A stretch of 40,094 nucleotides of DNA from an uncultured Gammaproteobacteria bacterium (GTDB lineage Bacteria > Pseudomonadota > Gammaproteobacteria > Steroidobacterales > XN24), in the NCBI GenBank assembly GCA_947259915.1, contig CAMYOC010000039.1:1-40094 (forward strand). The letters are read 5' to 3'. The notes under the pieces are model-generated. The model had not been told where the DNA came from and did no database searches. It saw only the letters and a list, made by a program, of their open reading frames with translations. Shown here piece by piece: positions 17,725 through 27,544 of the stretch. The translations under genes and the position numbers were made by a program. Numbering within the stretch: position 1 is the first letter of the stretch; each line of letters begins with the position of its first letter.

Positions 17725-19595
17725 TCGCCGCGCAGCGCGAGCACACGCTCACGCAGATCCCCGGCGTCGACGGCTGACGGTGGAATCGGATCGCCGACCC
17801 GCAGGCCGACCCGGGACCAGCGCCAGCGCGGTTTGTGCGTCATCGGTGCACCGCCGTCGTTGCTAAAGAAGCTCCCCCAGAGACCCTGCAATGCCATGGG
17901 CACTACCGGTACCGGATTGCGCTCCACCATCCGCTCGATGCCGCCGCGGAATACGCCCAGCTCTCCATCCGTGGTCAGCTTGCCCTCGGGGAAGATGGCC
18001 ACCAGTCTGCCGGCCTCCAGTTCACTCGCCACCTGGTCAAGCGCCGCGGCCAGCCCATGCGGATCCTTCTTGGCCGAGACGATGGGGATGGCCTTGGCCA
18101 GCTTGAAGAAGGTGCGGAGCAGCGGGATCTGGAAAATAAATCGGTGCATGACAAAGCGGATCGGCCGCCTCACACGGGCACCGATGATCAGCGCGTCCAT
18201 ATAGGTGATGTGATTGCACACGATGATCGCCGGACCTTCTGCTGGCACTTTCTCCAGACCGCTGGCATCGACCCGATAGATGGTGTGCACCAGGACCCAC
18301 ATGACCAGCCGCAACAGGAACTCGGGCAGCAGCAGGAAGATATATGCGGAGACGGCCCCATGCAGCAGCGCAACGAGCAACACGAGGCCCTGGATCGAGA
18401 GGCCCTCCTCGATCAGCCAGTGAGCGCCGGCGAGCGCGATGGCCACGAACAGCAGGTTGTAGAAATACATGCCGCCGAGGACGCGCCCCAGACGCGCCCG
18501 ACCTGCGGTCTGCAGGATGTAGGCATTCAGCGGGACGACGAACAGCCCCGCTGAGAGTCCGAACAACACCATGTCGAAACTCAGCCAGGCGAAAGAGCCC
18601 TGCCGGAACACGTCATCCAGCGCGGCCAGGTCACCGACCGCCGCATCCGGGGCGGACAGATAGAACGCCACGCCGGCTACCGTCATGCCGATCGCACCCA
18701 GCGGCACCAGCCCGAGCTCGACGCGAAAACCCGAAGCGGGACGACAGAGTAATGCGCCGATAAACACACCGACGACCGGCAGCAGCACCAGCATCGGACT
18801 CCAGCCCGGGTTCATGCCAAGCACCTCCACGGCGAAGTCCGGCAGGAAAATCAGATACACCAGGCTGGTGAACCAGAACCAGCTGACGCCCAGCACCGCG
18901 AGGAACAGGTTGCGGTCGCGCAGCGCCACCATCAGTGTGCGGCGGATCGCGGTCAGCGGATTCCAGGCGATGGTGATATCGGCGTCCGGCGGCGGCGAGC
19001 GCGGCACCGCGAATCCAGCGAGCCAGCCGCTCACACCCGAGCAGATGAGCACGCTGCCGATCAATGCGGTATCACCGCCCAGCGTTGCGGCCGCGAGCAG
19101 CGCCGCCGGTAGCCCGATAATGATGGCCAGCTGCTGGGCAGCCGTCAGCAGGGCGCTGCCCGCAACCAGCTCGCCATCATCGAGATGCTGCCGCACCAGC
19201 GCGCCGGCAGCGGGTCCAAAAAACGAGACCTGAAACCCAGCCAGTGCCACAGCGAACAACAGTGCGATGTGCTGGCCGGTGAGTACCGCATAACCGCCGA
19301 TTGTGGCCGTCAGCAGTCCGGCCGTCTGCGTCATCCAGATCAGTGGGCGTCGATCCATGCGATCGGCCAGCTGGCCGCCAAGTGGCGCCGCCAGCAACGC
19401 CGGCAAAACGAACCAGATGGCGACCTGGCCGCGCAGCGCACTGTCGCTGAGACTGCCCGTGGTGGTGGCGCCGAGCAGAAATATCGCGCCCAGGCGCAGC
19501 AACTCGCTGTTGAGGGAATTTGCCAGCCGGCACAACCACAGCGGCAGGAAACGCCGCTGGGCGAGCAACGCGAATTGTGAGCTGACATTGCGCAT
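17715..19595 (-). CDS. LplT-type lysophospholipid transporter fused to PlsC acyltransferase
   Basis: A 626-residue fusion. Residues about 1-420 form a major-facilitator carrier of the LplT type with about twelve hydrophobic segments (LADRMDRRPLIW loop near 85). Residues about 440-626 are a PlsC 1-acylglycerol-phosphate acyltransferase domain: NHITYMD with His462 and Asp467 of the HX4D motif, and FPEGKLTTDG near 530. In E. coli, LplT flips lysophosphatidylethanolamine inward and Aas re-acylates it. Longer natural fusions add an acyl-ACP synthetase (AMP-binding) domain; that domain is absent here, so the acyl donor must come from elsewhere. The start is 14 bases downstream of the cardiolipin synthase stop, which suggests one phospholipid operon. 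Confidence 0.92.
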   Translation of the reverse strand: MRNVSSQFALLAQRRFLPLWLCRLANSLNSELLRLGAIFLLGATTTGSLSDSALRGQVAIWFVLPALLAAPLGGQLADRMDRRPLIWMTQTAGLLTATIGGYAVLTGQHIALLFAVALAGFQVSFFGPAAGALVRQHLDDGELVAGSALLTAAQQLAIIIGLPAALLAAATLGGDTALIGSVLICSGVSGWLAGFAVPRSPPPDADITIAWNPLTAIRRTLMVALRDRNLFLAVLGVSWFWFTSLVYLIFLPDFAVEVLGMNPGWSPMLVLLPVVGVFIGALLCRPASGFRVELGLVPLGAIGMTVAGVAFYLSAPDAAVGDLAALDDVFRQGSFAWLSFDMVLFGLSAGLFVVPLNAYILQTAGRARLGRVLGGMYFYNLLFVAIALAGAHWLIEEGLSIQGLVLLVALLHGAVSAYIFLLLPEFLLRLVMWVLVHTIYRVDASGLEKVPAEGPAIIVCNHITYMDALIIGARVRRPIRFVMHRFIFQIPLLRTFFKLAKAIPIVSAKKDPHGLAAALDQVASELEAGRLVAIFPEGKLTTDGELGVFRGGIERMVERNPVPVVPMALQGLWGSFFSNDGGAPMTHKPRWRWSRVGLRVGDPIPPSAVDAGDLRERVLALRGDQR

Positions 19596-19609
19596 CGTTC
19601 CGGAGTCTC

Positions 19610-21019
19610 TTACAGATACGGCGTCAAAAGCCAGGCCAGCGAGTCACGGATCTGCACCGGCAGGGAGCGGTCGTTCAGCTCGTCCAGGGTGATGGGGCGC
19701 GAAAGGGCCCGCAGTTCATCGCAGTGATCCGACAGCCGTTCGGTGAGGTCTGGCTCATAGATCTCGACGCCGAGCTCAAAATTCAGTCTGAGGCTGCGCG
19801 GGTCGATGTTGGCCGAGCCGATCACCGCATACCGGTGATCGACTAGGAACAACTTCGTGTGCGGGAAGGGCCCCGGCTGGTAGTAACATTTTACGCCCCA
19901 ACTGAGCAGCTCCCAGAGCATATTGCGGCTGGCCCAGTGGGCCAGAGGCTGGTTGTTGCGTTCCGGCAGGATCACGGTCACATCTACGCCGCGCAGGGCA
20001 GCGGCAACCAGGGCTCCGGTCAGGGGACGCGGCGGCAGAAAGTACGGCGTCACGATGGTAATCCGCCGTCGTGCCAGCGAAACGGCGCCGATAAAGATCG
20101 CGGCCAGCTTGAACATGTCTCTGCCGGGTCCGTCCGTGACCGCCCGGCACAGCGCATTGCCTGCGCCAGTGACAGGATCAAGGGGCGCAGCTGGGGTCTC
20201 ACCGGTCGCTAGTTCCCAGTCCTCGAAAAAGGCCCGGTCGAGCTGGCTCGTGACCGGACCCTCGAAGCGGAAATGGATATCGCGGATCGCGTGACCCGAA
20301 CCATCACCGGTCGAGACATTGCCGGCGGAAATATTCATACCGCCGGCGAAGCCGACGCGGCCGTCGACGGTAAGGATCTTGCGGTGGTTGCGCAGGTTCA
20401 GCTGCAGCGACGGCGGTATCAGCGATGGCGGGCCGAAGCGCTCGGCGCGGACGCCGCGCTTGCGCAGCAGCTTGCTGACATGCGGCCAGCCGTAAAACTC
20501 GCCAACACCGTCTACCAGCACGCGTACATCGCAGCCGCGATCCGCGGCGTCGGCCAGCGCGTCGACAAAGCGGCGGCCCACCGCGTCGGGATTGAAAATA
20601 TAGCTGCTCAGACTGACCCGCTCGCGCGCCGCCGCGATCGCATCAAGCATGGCCGGATAAGCCCGGTCGCCGTCGCGCAGAGCCTGCACTTCGTTGCGTT
20701 CGGTCAATGACCATTGCTGCAGCGAGCCTGTTAGACGTGCCTGCTGGCGCAGGGACGGTGGGACACTGTCCGGCAGCGGTGGCGACTGGCCGACCGCCGG
20801 CAGGTGCTTCTCGGTCAGACCCAGACGTCTGGCCCGGGTATGGATGCGGTTGATCCCGAACAGCACATACAGCACCGGGCCCAGAATCGGCACCAGCAGC
20901 GAGATCGCGATCCATCCAAGGGCCGAGCTCGAGTCGCGCACGTTGAGCAAGGCGTGCAGCGCGCAGCCGAAGGCGAGCCCGGTAGTAAGGATCGCGATCG
21001 CGGTGTACCAGATCGTCAT
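19610..21019 (-). CDS. cls: Cardiolipin synthase
   Basis: A 469-residue membrane-bound phospholipase-D-family enzyme that makes cardiolipin from phosphatidylglycerol (or PG plus PE in some types). Two N-terminal membrane segments (about 1-22 and 32-53, ending VLYVLFGINRI) are followed by two HKD motifs: NHRKILTVDGRVGFAGG near residue 210 and HTKLFLVDHRYAVIGSANID near 387. The ATG at 21019 is chosen because it begins directly at the first membrane segment; the open frame upstream to 21118 adds a basic stretch unlike the family. It is first in an operon with the LplT-PlsC fusion and is divergent from the DUF3149 gene. Confidence 0.95.
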   Translation of the reverse strand: MTIWYTAIAILTTGLAFGCALHALLNVRDSSSALGWIAISLLVPILGPVLYVLFGINRIHTRARRLGLTEKHLPAVGQSPPLPDSVPPSLRQQARLTGSLQQWSLTERNEVQALRDGDRAYPAMLDAIAAARERVSLSSYIFNPDAVGRRFVDALADAADRGCDVRVLVDGVGEFYGWPHVSKLLRKRGVRAERFGPPSLIPPSLQLNLRNHRKILTVDGRVGFAGGMNISAGNVSTGDGSGHAIRDIHFRFEGPVTSQLDRAFFEDWELATGETPAAPLDPVTGAGNALCRAVTDGPGRDMFKLAAIFIGAVSLARRRITIVTPYFLPPRPLTGALVAAALRGVDVTVILPERNNQPLAHWASRNMLWELLSWGVKCYYQPGPFPHTKLFLVDHRYAVIGSANIDPRSLRLNFELGVEIYEPDLTERLSDHCDELRALSRPITLDELNDRSLPVQIRDSLAWLLTPYL

Positions 21020-21170
21020 CAGCGGCTCCGGAGAGTGCGGACAGACACGTCGAGACGCGGCCGAGGCTATCACAGCCCGGACATGCGCTGGCGCGCTTTG
21101 CTGGCGGGCGAGCTGCACGTCTCTGTGCTAGCCTCAGCGATAGTGTGACATCGTCTCGGGAGTTTTGATT

Positions 21171-21293
21171 ATGGAACTGTGGACCGACCTGCTTTTTGGC
21201 AGTGCGTATGGCTTGAGCAGCCTTATCGTCATCATCGCGGTGATCCTCATCGGTGGCTATCTCGGCTGGTTCTTTATCAAGAGATCGAAATGA
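21171..21293 (+). CDS. DUF3149 small membrane protein
   Basis: A 40-residue single-span membrane protein. It opens MELWTDLLFGSAYGLSSLIV, the hallmark of DUF3149, continues with a hydrophobic segment to about residue 36 and ends in the positive tail KRSK. GGGAG lies about 8 bases before the ATG. The stop overlaps the ATG of the following peptidase (ATGA), so they are translationally coupled. The function of DUF3149 is unknown. Confidence 0.85.
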   Translation: MELWTDLLFGSAYGLSSLIVIIAVILIGGYLGWFFIKRSK

Positions 21294-22276
21294 ACGCGGC
21301 CCGCGGCGGGCACGCGGAAGTGACCGCGTTGCGCGGGCTCTATCCGGAGATCGAGCCCTTCAACAGCGGCTACCTGCGGGTGTCGGACACGCACGAAATC
21401 TATTTCGAGGAATGCGGCAATCCCGATGGGCAAGCGGCCGTGTTTGTCCACGGTGGACCCGGGGCCGGTTGTGACGAGCGCGCCCGCCGTTTCTTTGATC
21501 CGGACCATTACCGGATCGTGGTCTTTGATCAGCGCGGCTGCGGTCGGAGCCGCCCCCACGCCAGTCTGGAAGAAAACACCACCTGGCATCTGTGCGCCGA
21601 TCTCGAGCGGCTGCGGGAACATCTGAACATCGAATCCTGGCTGGTGTTCGGCGGGTCCTGGGGTAGCACCCTGGCGCTGGCCTATGCTCAGCATCATCCG
21701 GCGGCCGTCACCGGTCTGGTTCTGCGCGGCATCTTCCTGTGTCGCTCGTCAGAGATCCGCTGGTTTTATCAATTTGGCGCCAGCGAGCTTTTCCCTGATG
21801 TTTGGGAAGCCTATCTCGCGCCGATCCCCGAGGATGAGCGTGGCGATCTTGTTCAGGCCTATTACCGCCGTCTCACCGGGGACGATCACGAAGCAGCGCT
21901 AGAGGCCGCGCGGGCCTGGTCAATGTGGGAGGGGGCGACCAGTTTCCTTATGCGTGACGAGGAGCATGTCGCGCATGCGGGCGAGGCGGATTTTGCGCTG
22001 GCGATGGCTCGTATCGAGTGTCATTACTTCGTCAACGACGCCTTTATGGGTAGCGAACGACAGCTGCTCGATGGCGTCGATGCGATCCGCCATATCCCAG
22101 CGGTAATCGTCCAGGGTCGTTATGACGTGGTGTGCCCGATCCGCAGCGCATGGGATCTGCACCGGGTCTGGCCGGAAGCCGAGTTAAAGGTCATTCCGGA
22201 TGCGGGTCACTCGGCTTTTGAGCCGGGAATCACGTCCGCGCTGGTCGAAGCCACCGAAACGATGAGGCATCGCTAG
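21290..22276 (+). CDS. pip: Proline iminopeptidase
   Basis: A 328-residue alpha/beta hydrolase of peptidase family S33 that removes N-terminal proline from peptides, probably in the cytoplasm (no signal peptide). The oxyanion element HGGPG is at 54-58, FDQRGCGRSRPHAS at 79-92, and the nucleophile elbow GGSWGS has Ser123. The C-terminal half carries the expected Asp (QGRYDVVCP) and His (DAGHSAFEPG). The ATG at 21290 is used because it overlaps the DUF3149 stop and starts the usual N-terminus (LYPEIEPFNSGYLRV). Confidence 0.95.
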   Translation: MNAARGGHAEVTALRGLYPEIEPFNSGYLRVSDTHEIYFEECGNPDGQAAVFVHGGPGAGCDERARRFFDPDHYRIVVFDQRGCGRSRPHASLEENTTWHLCADLERLREHLNIESWLVFGGSWGSTLALAYAQHHPAAVTGLVLRGIFLCRSSEIRWFYQFGASELFPDVWEAYLAPIPEDERGDLVQAYYRRLTGDDHEAALEAARAWSMWEGATSFLMRDEEHVAHAGEADFALAMARIECHYFVNDAFMGSERQLLDGVDAIRHIPAVIVQGRYDVVCPIRSAWDLHRVWPEAELKVIPDAGHSAFEPGITSALVEATETMRHR

Positions 22277-22292
22277 CGGCGGTCGCCGCCAA

Positions 22293-22322
22293 CGACGGAC
22301 ACGCCAGAGGCCATGTCCGTCG
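22293..22322. terminator. Hairpin between convergent pip and fba
   Basis: Nine-base perfect arms CGACGGACA (22293-22301) and TGTCCGTCG (22314-22322) pair across a 12-base loop. They lie between the stop of proline iminopeptidase (22276) and the stop of the convergent aldolase gene (22374). No T run follows on either strand, so it would be a bidirectional stem, not a canonical intrinsic terminator. Confidence 0.45.
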
Positions 22323-22373
22323 CCCGACTACATCTTGAGCTGGAAAATCAGCCGACGGTTTCCCGCCTCGGCC

Positions 22374-23483
<1,110 letters not shown>

Positions 23484-23569
23484 CTGTCGATCTCCTTCGT
23501 CGTTCGTCGAGGTCCCGCCGTGGCCATAGCACAGCCCCGGGCGGTGAGAGCCGGCGCGGGTCCGCGGTT

Positions 23570-24346
23570 TCAGACGTCGGCCGACGGTATGAAAAATACT
23601 ATAGCAGTCTCGTCCGGCCGGAGCCCGTTCGCGTGCTGATGGTGGCCGCCGTGGTCGCCGCCTCCGAGGTGCGATAAAGGCCAGGCCGCTGTCCACAGGC
23701 CGAACGCGATCAGCAGTATGCCGCCGGCGCGGCGCAAGCCCGGGCGAGCGGCCGGGTTGAGACGCGACGAGGCAAGACCGGTCGCGGTCATCGACGGTAG
23801 CGTGCCGATCCCGAACGCCGCCATCAACAGGGCCGAACCGATGGGGTCGCCGGCCACCAGCGCCATCAGCAACACACTGTAGACCAGACCGCAGGGCAGC
23901 CAGCCCCAGAGCATACCCAGCAGCAGCGCATCGCTGGGGCCTTGCGCCGGCATGAAACGGCGGGCGAGCGGCGCGAGCCGCGCCCAGACCTGCATCCCGC
24001 CACGCTCGATAAACGCAAGCAGCCGCCAGCCCAGGGTCAGCTGCAGACCGATAGCGACCATGACCAGACCGGTCAAACCGCGTGCGACCGCGGACCAGGT
24101 CGTCAGATCCACACCGCTGCCGAGTGAACCGCCCAGCCAGCCGGCAAGACCCCCGATGAGGGCGTAGCTGGTGATCCGCCCCAGGTTGAACAACACGGTA
24201 TAAACGGCCGCGCCCGCGCTGCTGGTCGACGCCTGTCGCGCGTTCATGCCGAGCGCGCCGGCGATACCGCCACACATGCCAAGACAATGACCGCTGCCGA
24301 CCAGTCCGATACCCAGCGCCGCCAACAAGGTCAGTTCACTGTCCAT
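23570..24346 (-). CDS. TauE/SafE-like membrane protein of the cbb3 assembly cluster
   Basis: A 258-residue membrane protein with about six hydrophobic segments. The N-terminal LVGSGHCLGMCGGIAGALG holds a GHCxGMCGG motif (two Cys, one His) and WGWLPCGLVYSVLL provides another Cys; both are typical of the DsbD_2/SafE-type family found at the end of cbb3 assembly clusters. The C-terminal tail is His-rich (HLGGGDHGGHHQHANG), a plausible metal-binding tail. A role in copper delivery or maturation of the oxidase is inferred from position and these residues. It overlaps ccoS by 11 bases. GGGAG lies just before the ATG. Confidence 0.85.
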   Translation of the reverse strand: MDSELTLLAALGIGLVGSGHCLGMCGGIAGALGMNARQASTSSAGAAVYTVLFNLGRITSYALIGGLAGWLGGSLGSGVDLTTWSAVARGLTGLVMVAIGLQLTLGWRLLAFIERGGMQVWARLAPLARRFMPAQGPSDALLLGMLWGWLPCGLVYSVLLMALVAGDPIGSALLMAAFGIGTLPSMTATGLASSRLNPAARPGLRRAGGILLIAFGLWTAAWPLSHLGGGDHGGHHQHANGLRPDETAIVFFIPSADV

Positions 24347-24539
24347 CAGGCTCCCTTTCTTCGCCCTGCCCGGACTTGTTGCCCTGGGGCGGAGGCCGGC
24401 GATCGTCGTCGAGGAGGATCCGCCAGGCAGGTGTGTCCAGATCGTCGAATTGGCCGTTGCCCACCGCCCAGAAGAATGCCCAGATTGCGAAGGCCAGCAG
24501 CACCAGGCCGAGCGGTATCAACACAAAGATGATGTTCAT
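24336..24539 (-). CDS. ccoS: Cbb3 oxidase maturation protein CcoS
   Basis: A 67-residue single-span protein: hydrophobic residues 1-28 (MNIIFVLIPLGLVLLAFAIW) followed by the conserved AVGNGQFDDLDTPAWRILLDDD. CcoS is needed for cofactor insertion into cbb3 oxidase. Its tail (PPPQGNKSGQGEEREPDGQ) is longer than the shortest family members. The ATG overlaps the ccoI stop as ATGA, and the 3' end overlaps the TauE/SafE-like gene. It is too short to stand out in a long-frame search, but its motif and position are clear. Confidence 0.93.
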   Translation of the reverse strand: MNIIFVLIPLGLVLLAFAIWAFFWAVGNGQFDDLDTPAWRILLDDDRRPPPQGNKSGQGEEREPDGQ

Positions 24540-27014
24540 CGTGTCGCCTCGCCCGCGGGGAGATCGTGCACTCCGGTCCCGGCCGGCATCGTGGTCGCAG
24601 GAGACCGCGTTTTTGCCCGAGCGAGGCGGGTGGAGTTGAGGATGACCAGCACCGAGCTGGCGGACATACCGATTGCCGCCATCCATGGTGCGACCCAGCC
24701 GGCAGCCGCCAACGGCAGCGCGACCAGGTTGTAAAAGAGCGCCCAGGCCAGGTTTTGGCGGATCACGGTCAAGGTCTGGCACGATAGCTGCAGGCCGTCG
24801 GCCAGCGTTAGCAGAGACTCACCCATCAGCATCATATCGGCGCTGGTCTGGGCCAGCGGCGCGCCACTCGACATGGCGACCGACACATCGGCGCCCGCCA
24901 GCACGGGCGCATCGTTGACGCCATCGCCGACCGCTACCACCTGGTGACCTTGCTGCTGCAGCTCGCGGATGCGACCCAGCTTATCCTCCGCGGAATGCGT
25001 TGATGCCAGTGGCCGTAGCCGCTTCCGCCACGGTGCCGGCCTCGTCACCGCTGACGATCTCCGCTTCCAAGCCAAGCAAGGTCAGCCGCGCGACCGCACC
25101 CCGGGAGCCCTCGCGCAGCGGATCGCTGAGACGGAAGCGGGCGATCAGGCCCGAGCGGTCGCCCAGCGCCACGTCGCCATCGGTGATCTCGATGACGCTG
25201 CCGTCCGCGCTCGCGACGAGCCCGCTGGCGAAATCCGGACGCCCGATTCGGTAGCGTTGGCCGTCGACGCTGCCTTCGACGCCGAACCCGGGGACCACCT
25301 GCGAATCGGTTGCGGGTGCCGCCGGCACGTCGGCGAAGGCACGCGCGATCGGGTGTTCCGAGCGGCGCTCGAGCGCCGCGGCGATGCTCAGACAGCGCTG
25401 ATGATCAAGGTCACCGAGAATGTCGACCCCGGTGACGGACACGCGGCCCCGGGTCAGGGTGCCGGTCTTGTCGAACATCACATGATCTGCGCGGGCGAAT
25501 TTCTCCAGCGCATCGGGCCGGGTCACCAGCAGACCCGTCCGCGCCAGACGCGTGGTGGCCGCTGTCAGCGCCGTGGGCGTGGCTAGCGAGAGCGCGCAGG
25601 GACAGGTAACCACCAGAACCGACAGCGTGATCTCGAAAGCCCGCGCGGGGTCGAGCAGGCTCCAGCTTACGGCCACGCCGCCGGCGATGATCAGTACGCC
25701 GACGACGAACCAGCGGGCGACCAGGTCCGCGCTCCGGGCCAGCCCGGGCCGAGCCGCCTGGGCCCGCTCCAGCAGTCGCGCCACATGCGACAGTACCGTG
25801 TCTGCGCCGATGCGTTCGACCCGCATCTCGACCGGGTCGCCGACGTTGAGACTGCCACCGATCACCGGCTCGCCGGCCAAGCGCCGTATCGGCCGCGATT
25901 CGCCGGTCAGCATCGATTCGTCCACCAGGGCCGTGGTCGAGTCGAGCGCGCCGTCGGCGGGAAACGAATCACCGGCTCTCACCAGCAAGCGATCACCTGG
26001 GGTCAGTTCGCTGACGCCGACATTCTCCGCCTCGCCACTCGCCGGATTCAGACGTAGCGCGGTAGCCGGCGCCAGGCGGGCGAGGGCGTCAGACATTTCG
26101 CCGGCCCGATGGCGCGCCGCCATCTCGGCGAAACGACCCAGCGAGAGCAGGAACACGAACATCGTGACCGAATCAAAATAGACTTCACCCACGCCGCGGA
26201 AGCCATTGATCAGGCTGGCCACATAGGCGCCTCCGATCGCCAGGGCGACGGGCACGTCCATACCCGGCTTGCGTGCCCGCAGATCACGCCATGCGCCCTG
26301 GAAAAAAGGGAAGCCCGAATACAGCACCACCGGTGTGGCCACGAGCAGGCTGATCAGACGCAAGAAGGCCTGGATGCCGGGATCCATGCCCTGGAACGCG
26401 CCAGCATAGAGCGACACTGCATAGGTCAGCACCTGCATCATGCCGAGACCGGCCACGGCCAGCCGCTTCAGTGCCTGGCGTCGCTCGCGTTGTGCCATCG
26501 ACGCCTGAGCCCCGGCCTGAACCGGATGGGGTCGGTAGCCGAGCCGCGCCAGACCATCCAGCAGCTTGCTAAGCGGGCTTGTTGCCGGATCCCAGACCAG
26601 CCGCGCTCGCGCCGTGGCGGGATTGACCTGGATCTCGATCACGCCCGGCATTTGTCCGAGGCTGCGTTCGATCAGCCAGCTGCAGGCGGCGCACCGCACG
26701 CCCTCCACCAGCAGCAGCGCTTCGCGGCGGCCCTCGCCACTGGCGGAGGTAAGCCGTTCCAATACCGCCGGCCGGTCGAAAGCGCGCCATTCAGGACGCA
26801 CGGTATCCGCTTCCGGCTGCTCGGGACGCAACGCATTGGCGGTGCGAAACGCGTAGTAATCGCTAAATCCGCTGTCACGGATAAACTCTGCCACCGCCTT
26901 GCAGCCCGGGCAGCACACGGGCCGGTCAGCGCCGTCCATCGCCACCAGATAGCGGCGGCCGGTGAGCACCGGCTCGCCACAATGGAAGCAGATATCGGAC
27001 GCGCTCAAGCTCAA
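24536..27014 (-). pseudogene. ccoI: Copper-transporting P-type ATPase CcoI, frameshifted
   Basis: CcoI exports copper for cbb3 oxidase assembly. From the ATG at 27014 the frame shows an N-terminal metal-binding domain (CFHCGEPV, CCPGCKAV), an HMA CAACSW, the TCPCALSLATPTAL transport motif and the DKTGTLT phosphorylation site, but stops at 24981-24983 just after TATGINAFRGG. The family continues without break in another frame: SAEDKLGRIREL, then VGDGVNDAPVLAGAD and the last two membrane helices, to a TGA at 24536. The break lies at about 24984-24995 in the ATP-binding domain. Either the gene is broken or the assembly has an error; the intact second half, the ATGA overlap with ccoS and the intact neighbours favour a recent event or an error. 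As written, the product lacks the hinge and the last two helices. Confidence 0.85.
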
Positions 27015-27526
27015 TTCCCGGCGTTGGATTCGGGCGGGCTGAGGTACAAAGTCCGGGCACCCGCGCTGAGTTCGCCGGCCAGCCGCCAGCTCAGATCGGC
27101 CGGCTCGATCTGCACGTACCAGCGCTCGGAGGGCGGCAGTACGAGCTGGCCCCGGTAATCGACTCCGTCCGTCACCAGCTCGATGCGTCGATCCTTATCG
27201 GCCTGGGTCGGATGCGAGAGGGTGAGGAACAGCACGTCCGGTTTTGGTCGCAGTGATCCATCCAGTCGGACGATGAAGCCGGGGTCGGTGATATCCAGCC
27301 GTGCCGACAGACCCTGCGCCCGGGCCTGCTGATCCCGCTCCAGCCGGAGCTGGGTGGATAAACCGATACGGGCATAGTCGTCCACCACCATGGAATGGGA
27401 GCGTGTGGTGGCCAGATAGATCGTGACCATGCTCCCGACCACAGCGGTCAGGGGCAGGGCGATCAGGAACCAGGGCCAGAATTGCCGAAACCAGGGTTCC
27501 GGACGGTTGGCATCCGGGGCGGACAT
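27011..27526 (-). CDS. ccoH: FixH/CcoH cbb3 assembly protein
   Basis: A 171-residue protein with one N-terminal membrane segment (about 17-39, FWPWFLIALPLTAVVGSMVTIYLA) and an extracytoplasmic beta-sandwich, as in FixH. Family blocks visible are WFLIALP, DDYARIGL, FLTLSHPTQADKD and the C-terminal WYVQIEPADLSWRL. CcoH associates with the oxidase subunits during assembly. The stop overlaps the ccoI start by four bases (ATGA), and ccoG ends 18 bases upstream, so it is in the middle of the maturation operon. Confidence 0.92.
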   Translation of the reverse strand: MSAPDANRPEPWFRQFWPWFLIALPLTAVVGSMVTIYLATTRSHSMVVDDYARIGLSTQLRLERDQQARAQGLSARLDITDPGFIVRLDGSLRPKPDVLFLTLSHPTQADKDRRIELVTDGVDYRGQLVLPPSERWYVQIEPADLSWRLAGELSAGARTLYLSPPESNAGN

Positions 27527-27544
27527 GATGGGCCTTATTCTATC

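Noticed and set aside
17716..19595. Intact defence system (NACHT/STAND-type) around the AAA/WD40 gene
   Set aside because: No nuclease, toxin or other effector is adjacent; flanking genes are lipid and envelope metabolism. Defence is not supported by context.
23484..24287. Extended N-terminus of the aldolase gene
   Set aside because: The upstream frame runs across the TauE/SafE-like gene; the family N-terminus fits the ATG at 23483.
23570..24346. Sulfite exporter in the strict sense
   Set aside because: The position after ccoS and the Cys/His motifs fit an oxidase assembly partner better than sulfite export.
24536..25075. Separate 179-residue protein encoding the end of CcoI
   Set aside because: Only the part after SAEDKLGR resembles CcoI; the first residues are an artefact of the frame. 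It is the second half of the frameshifted gene.
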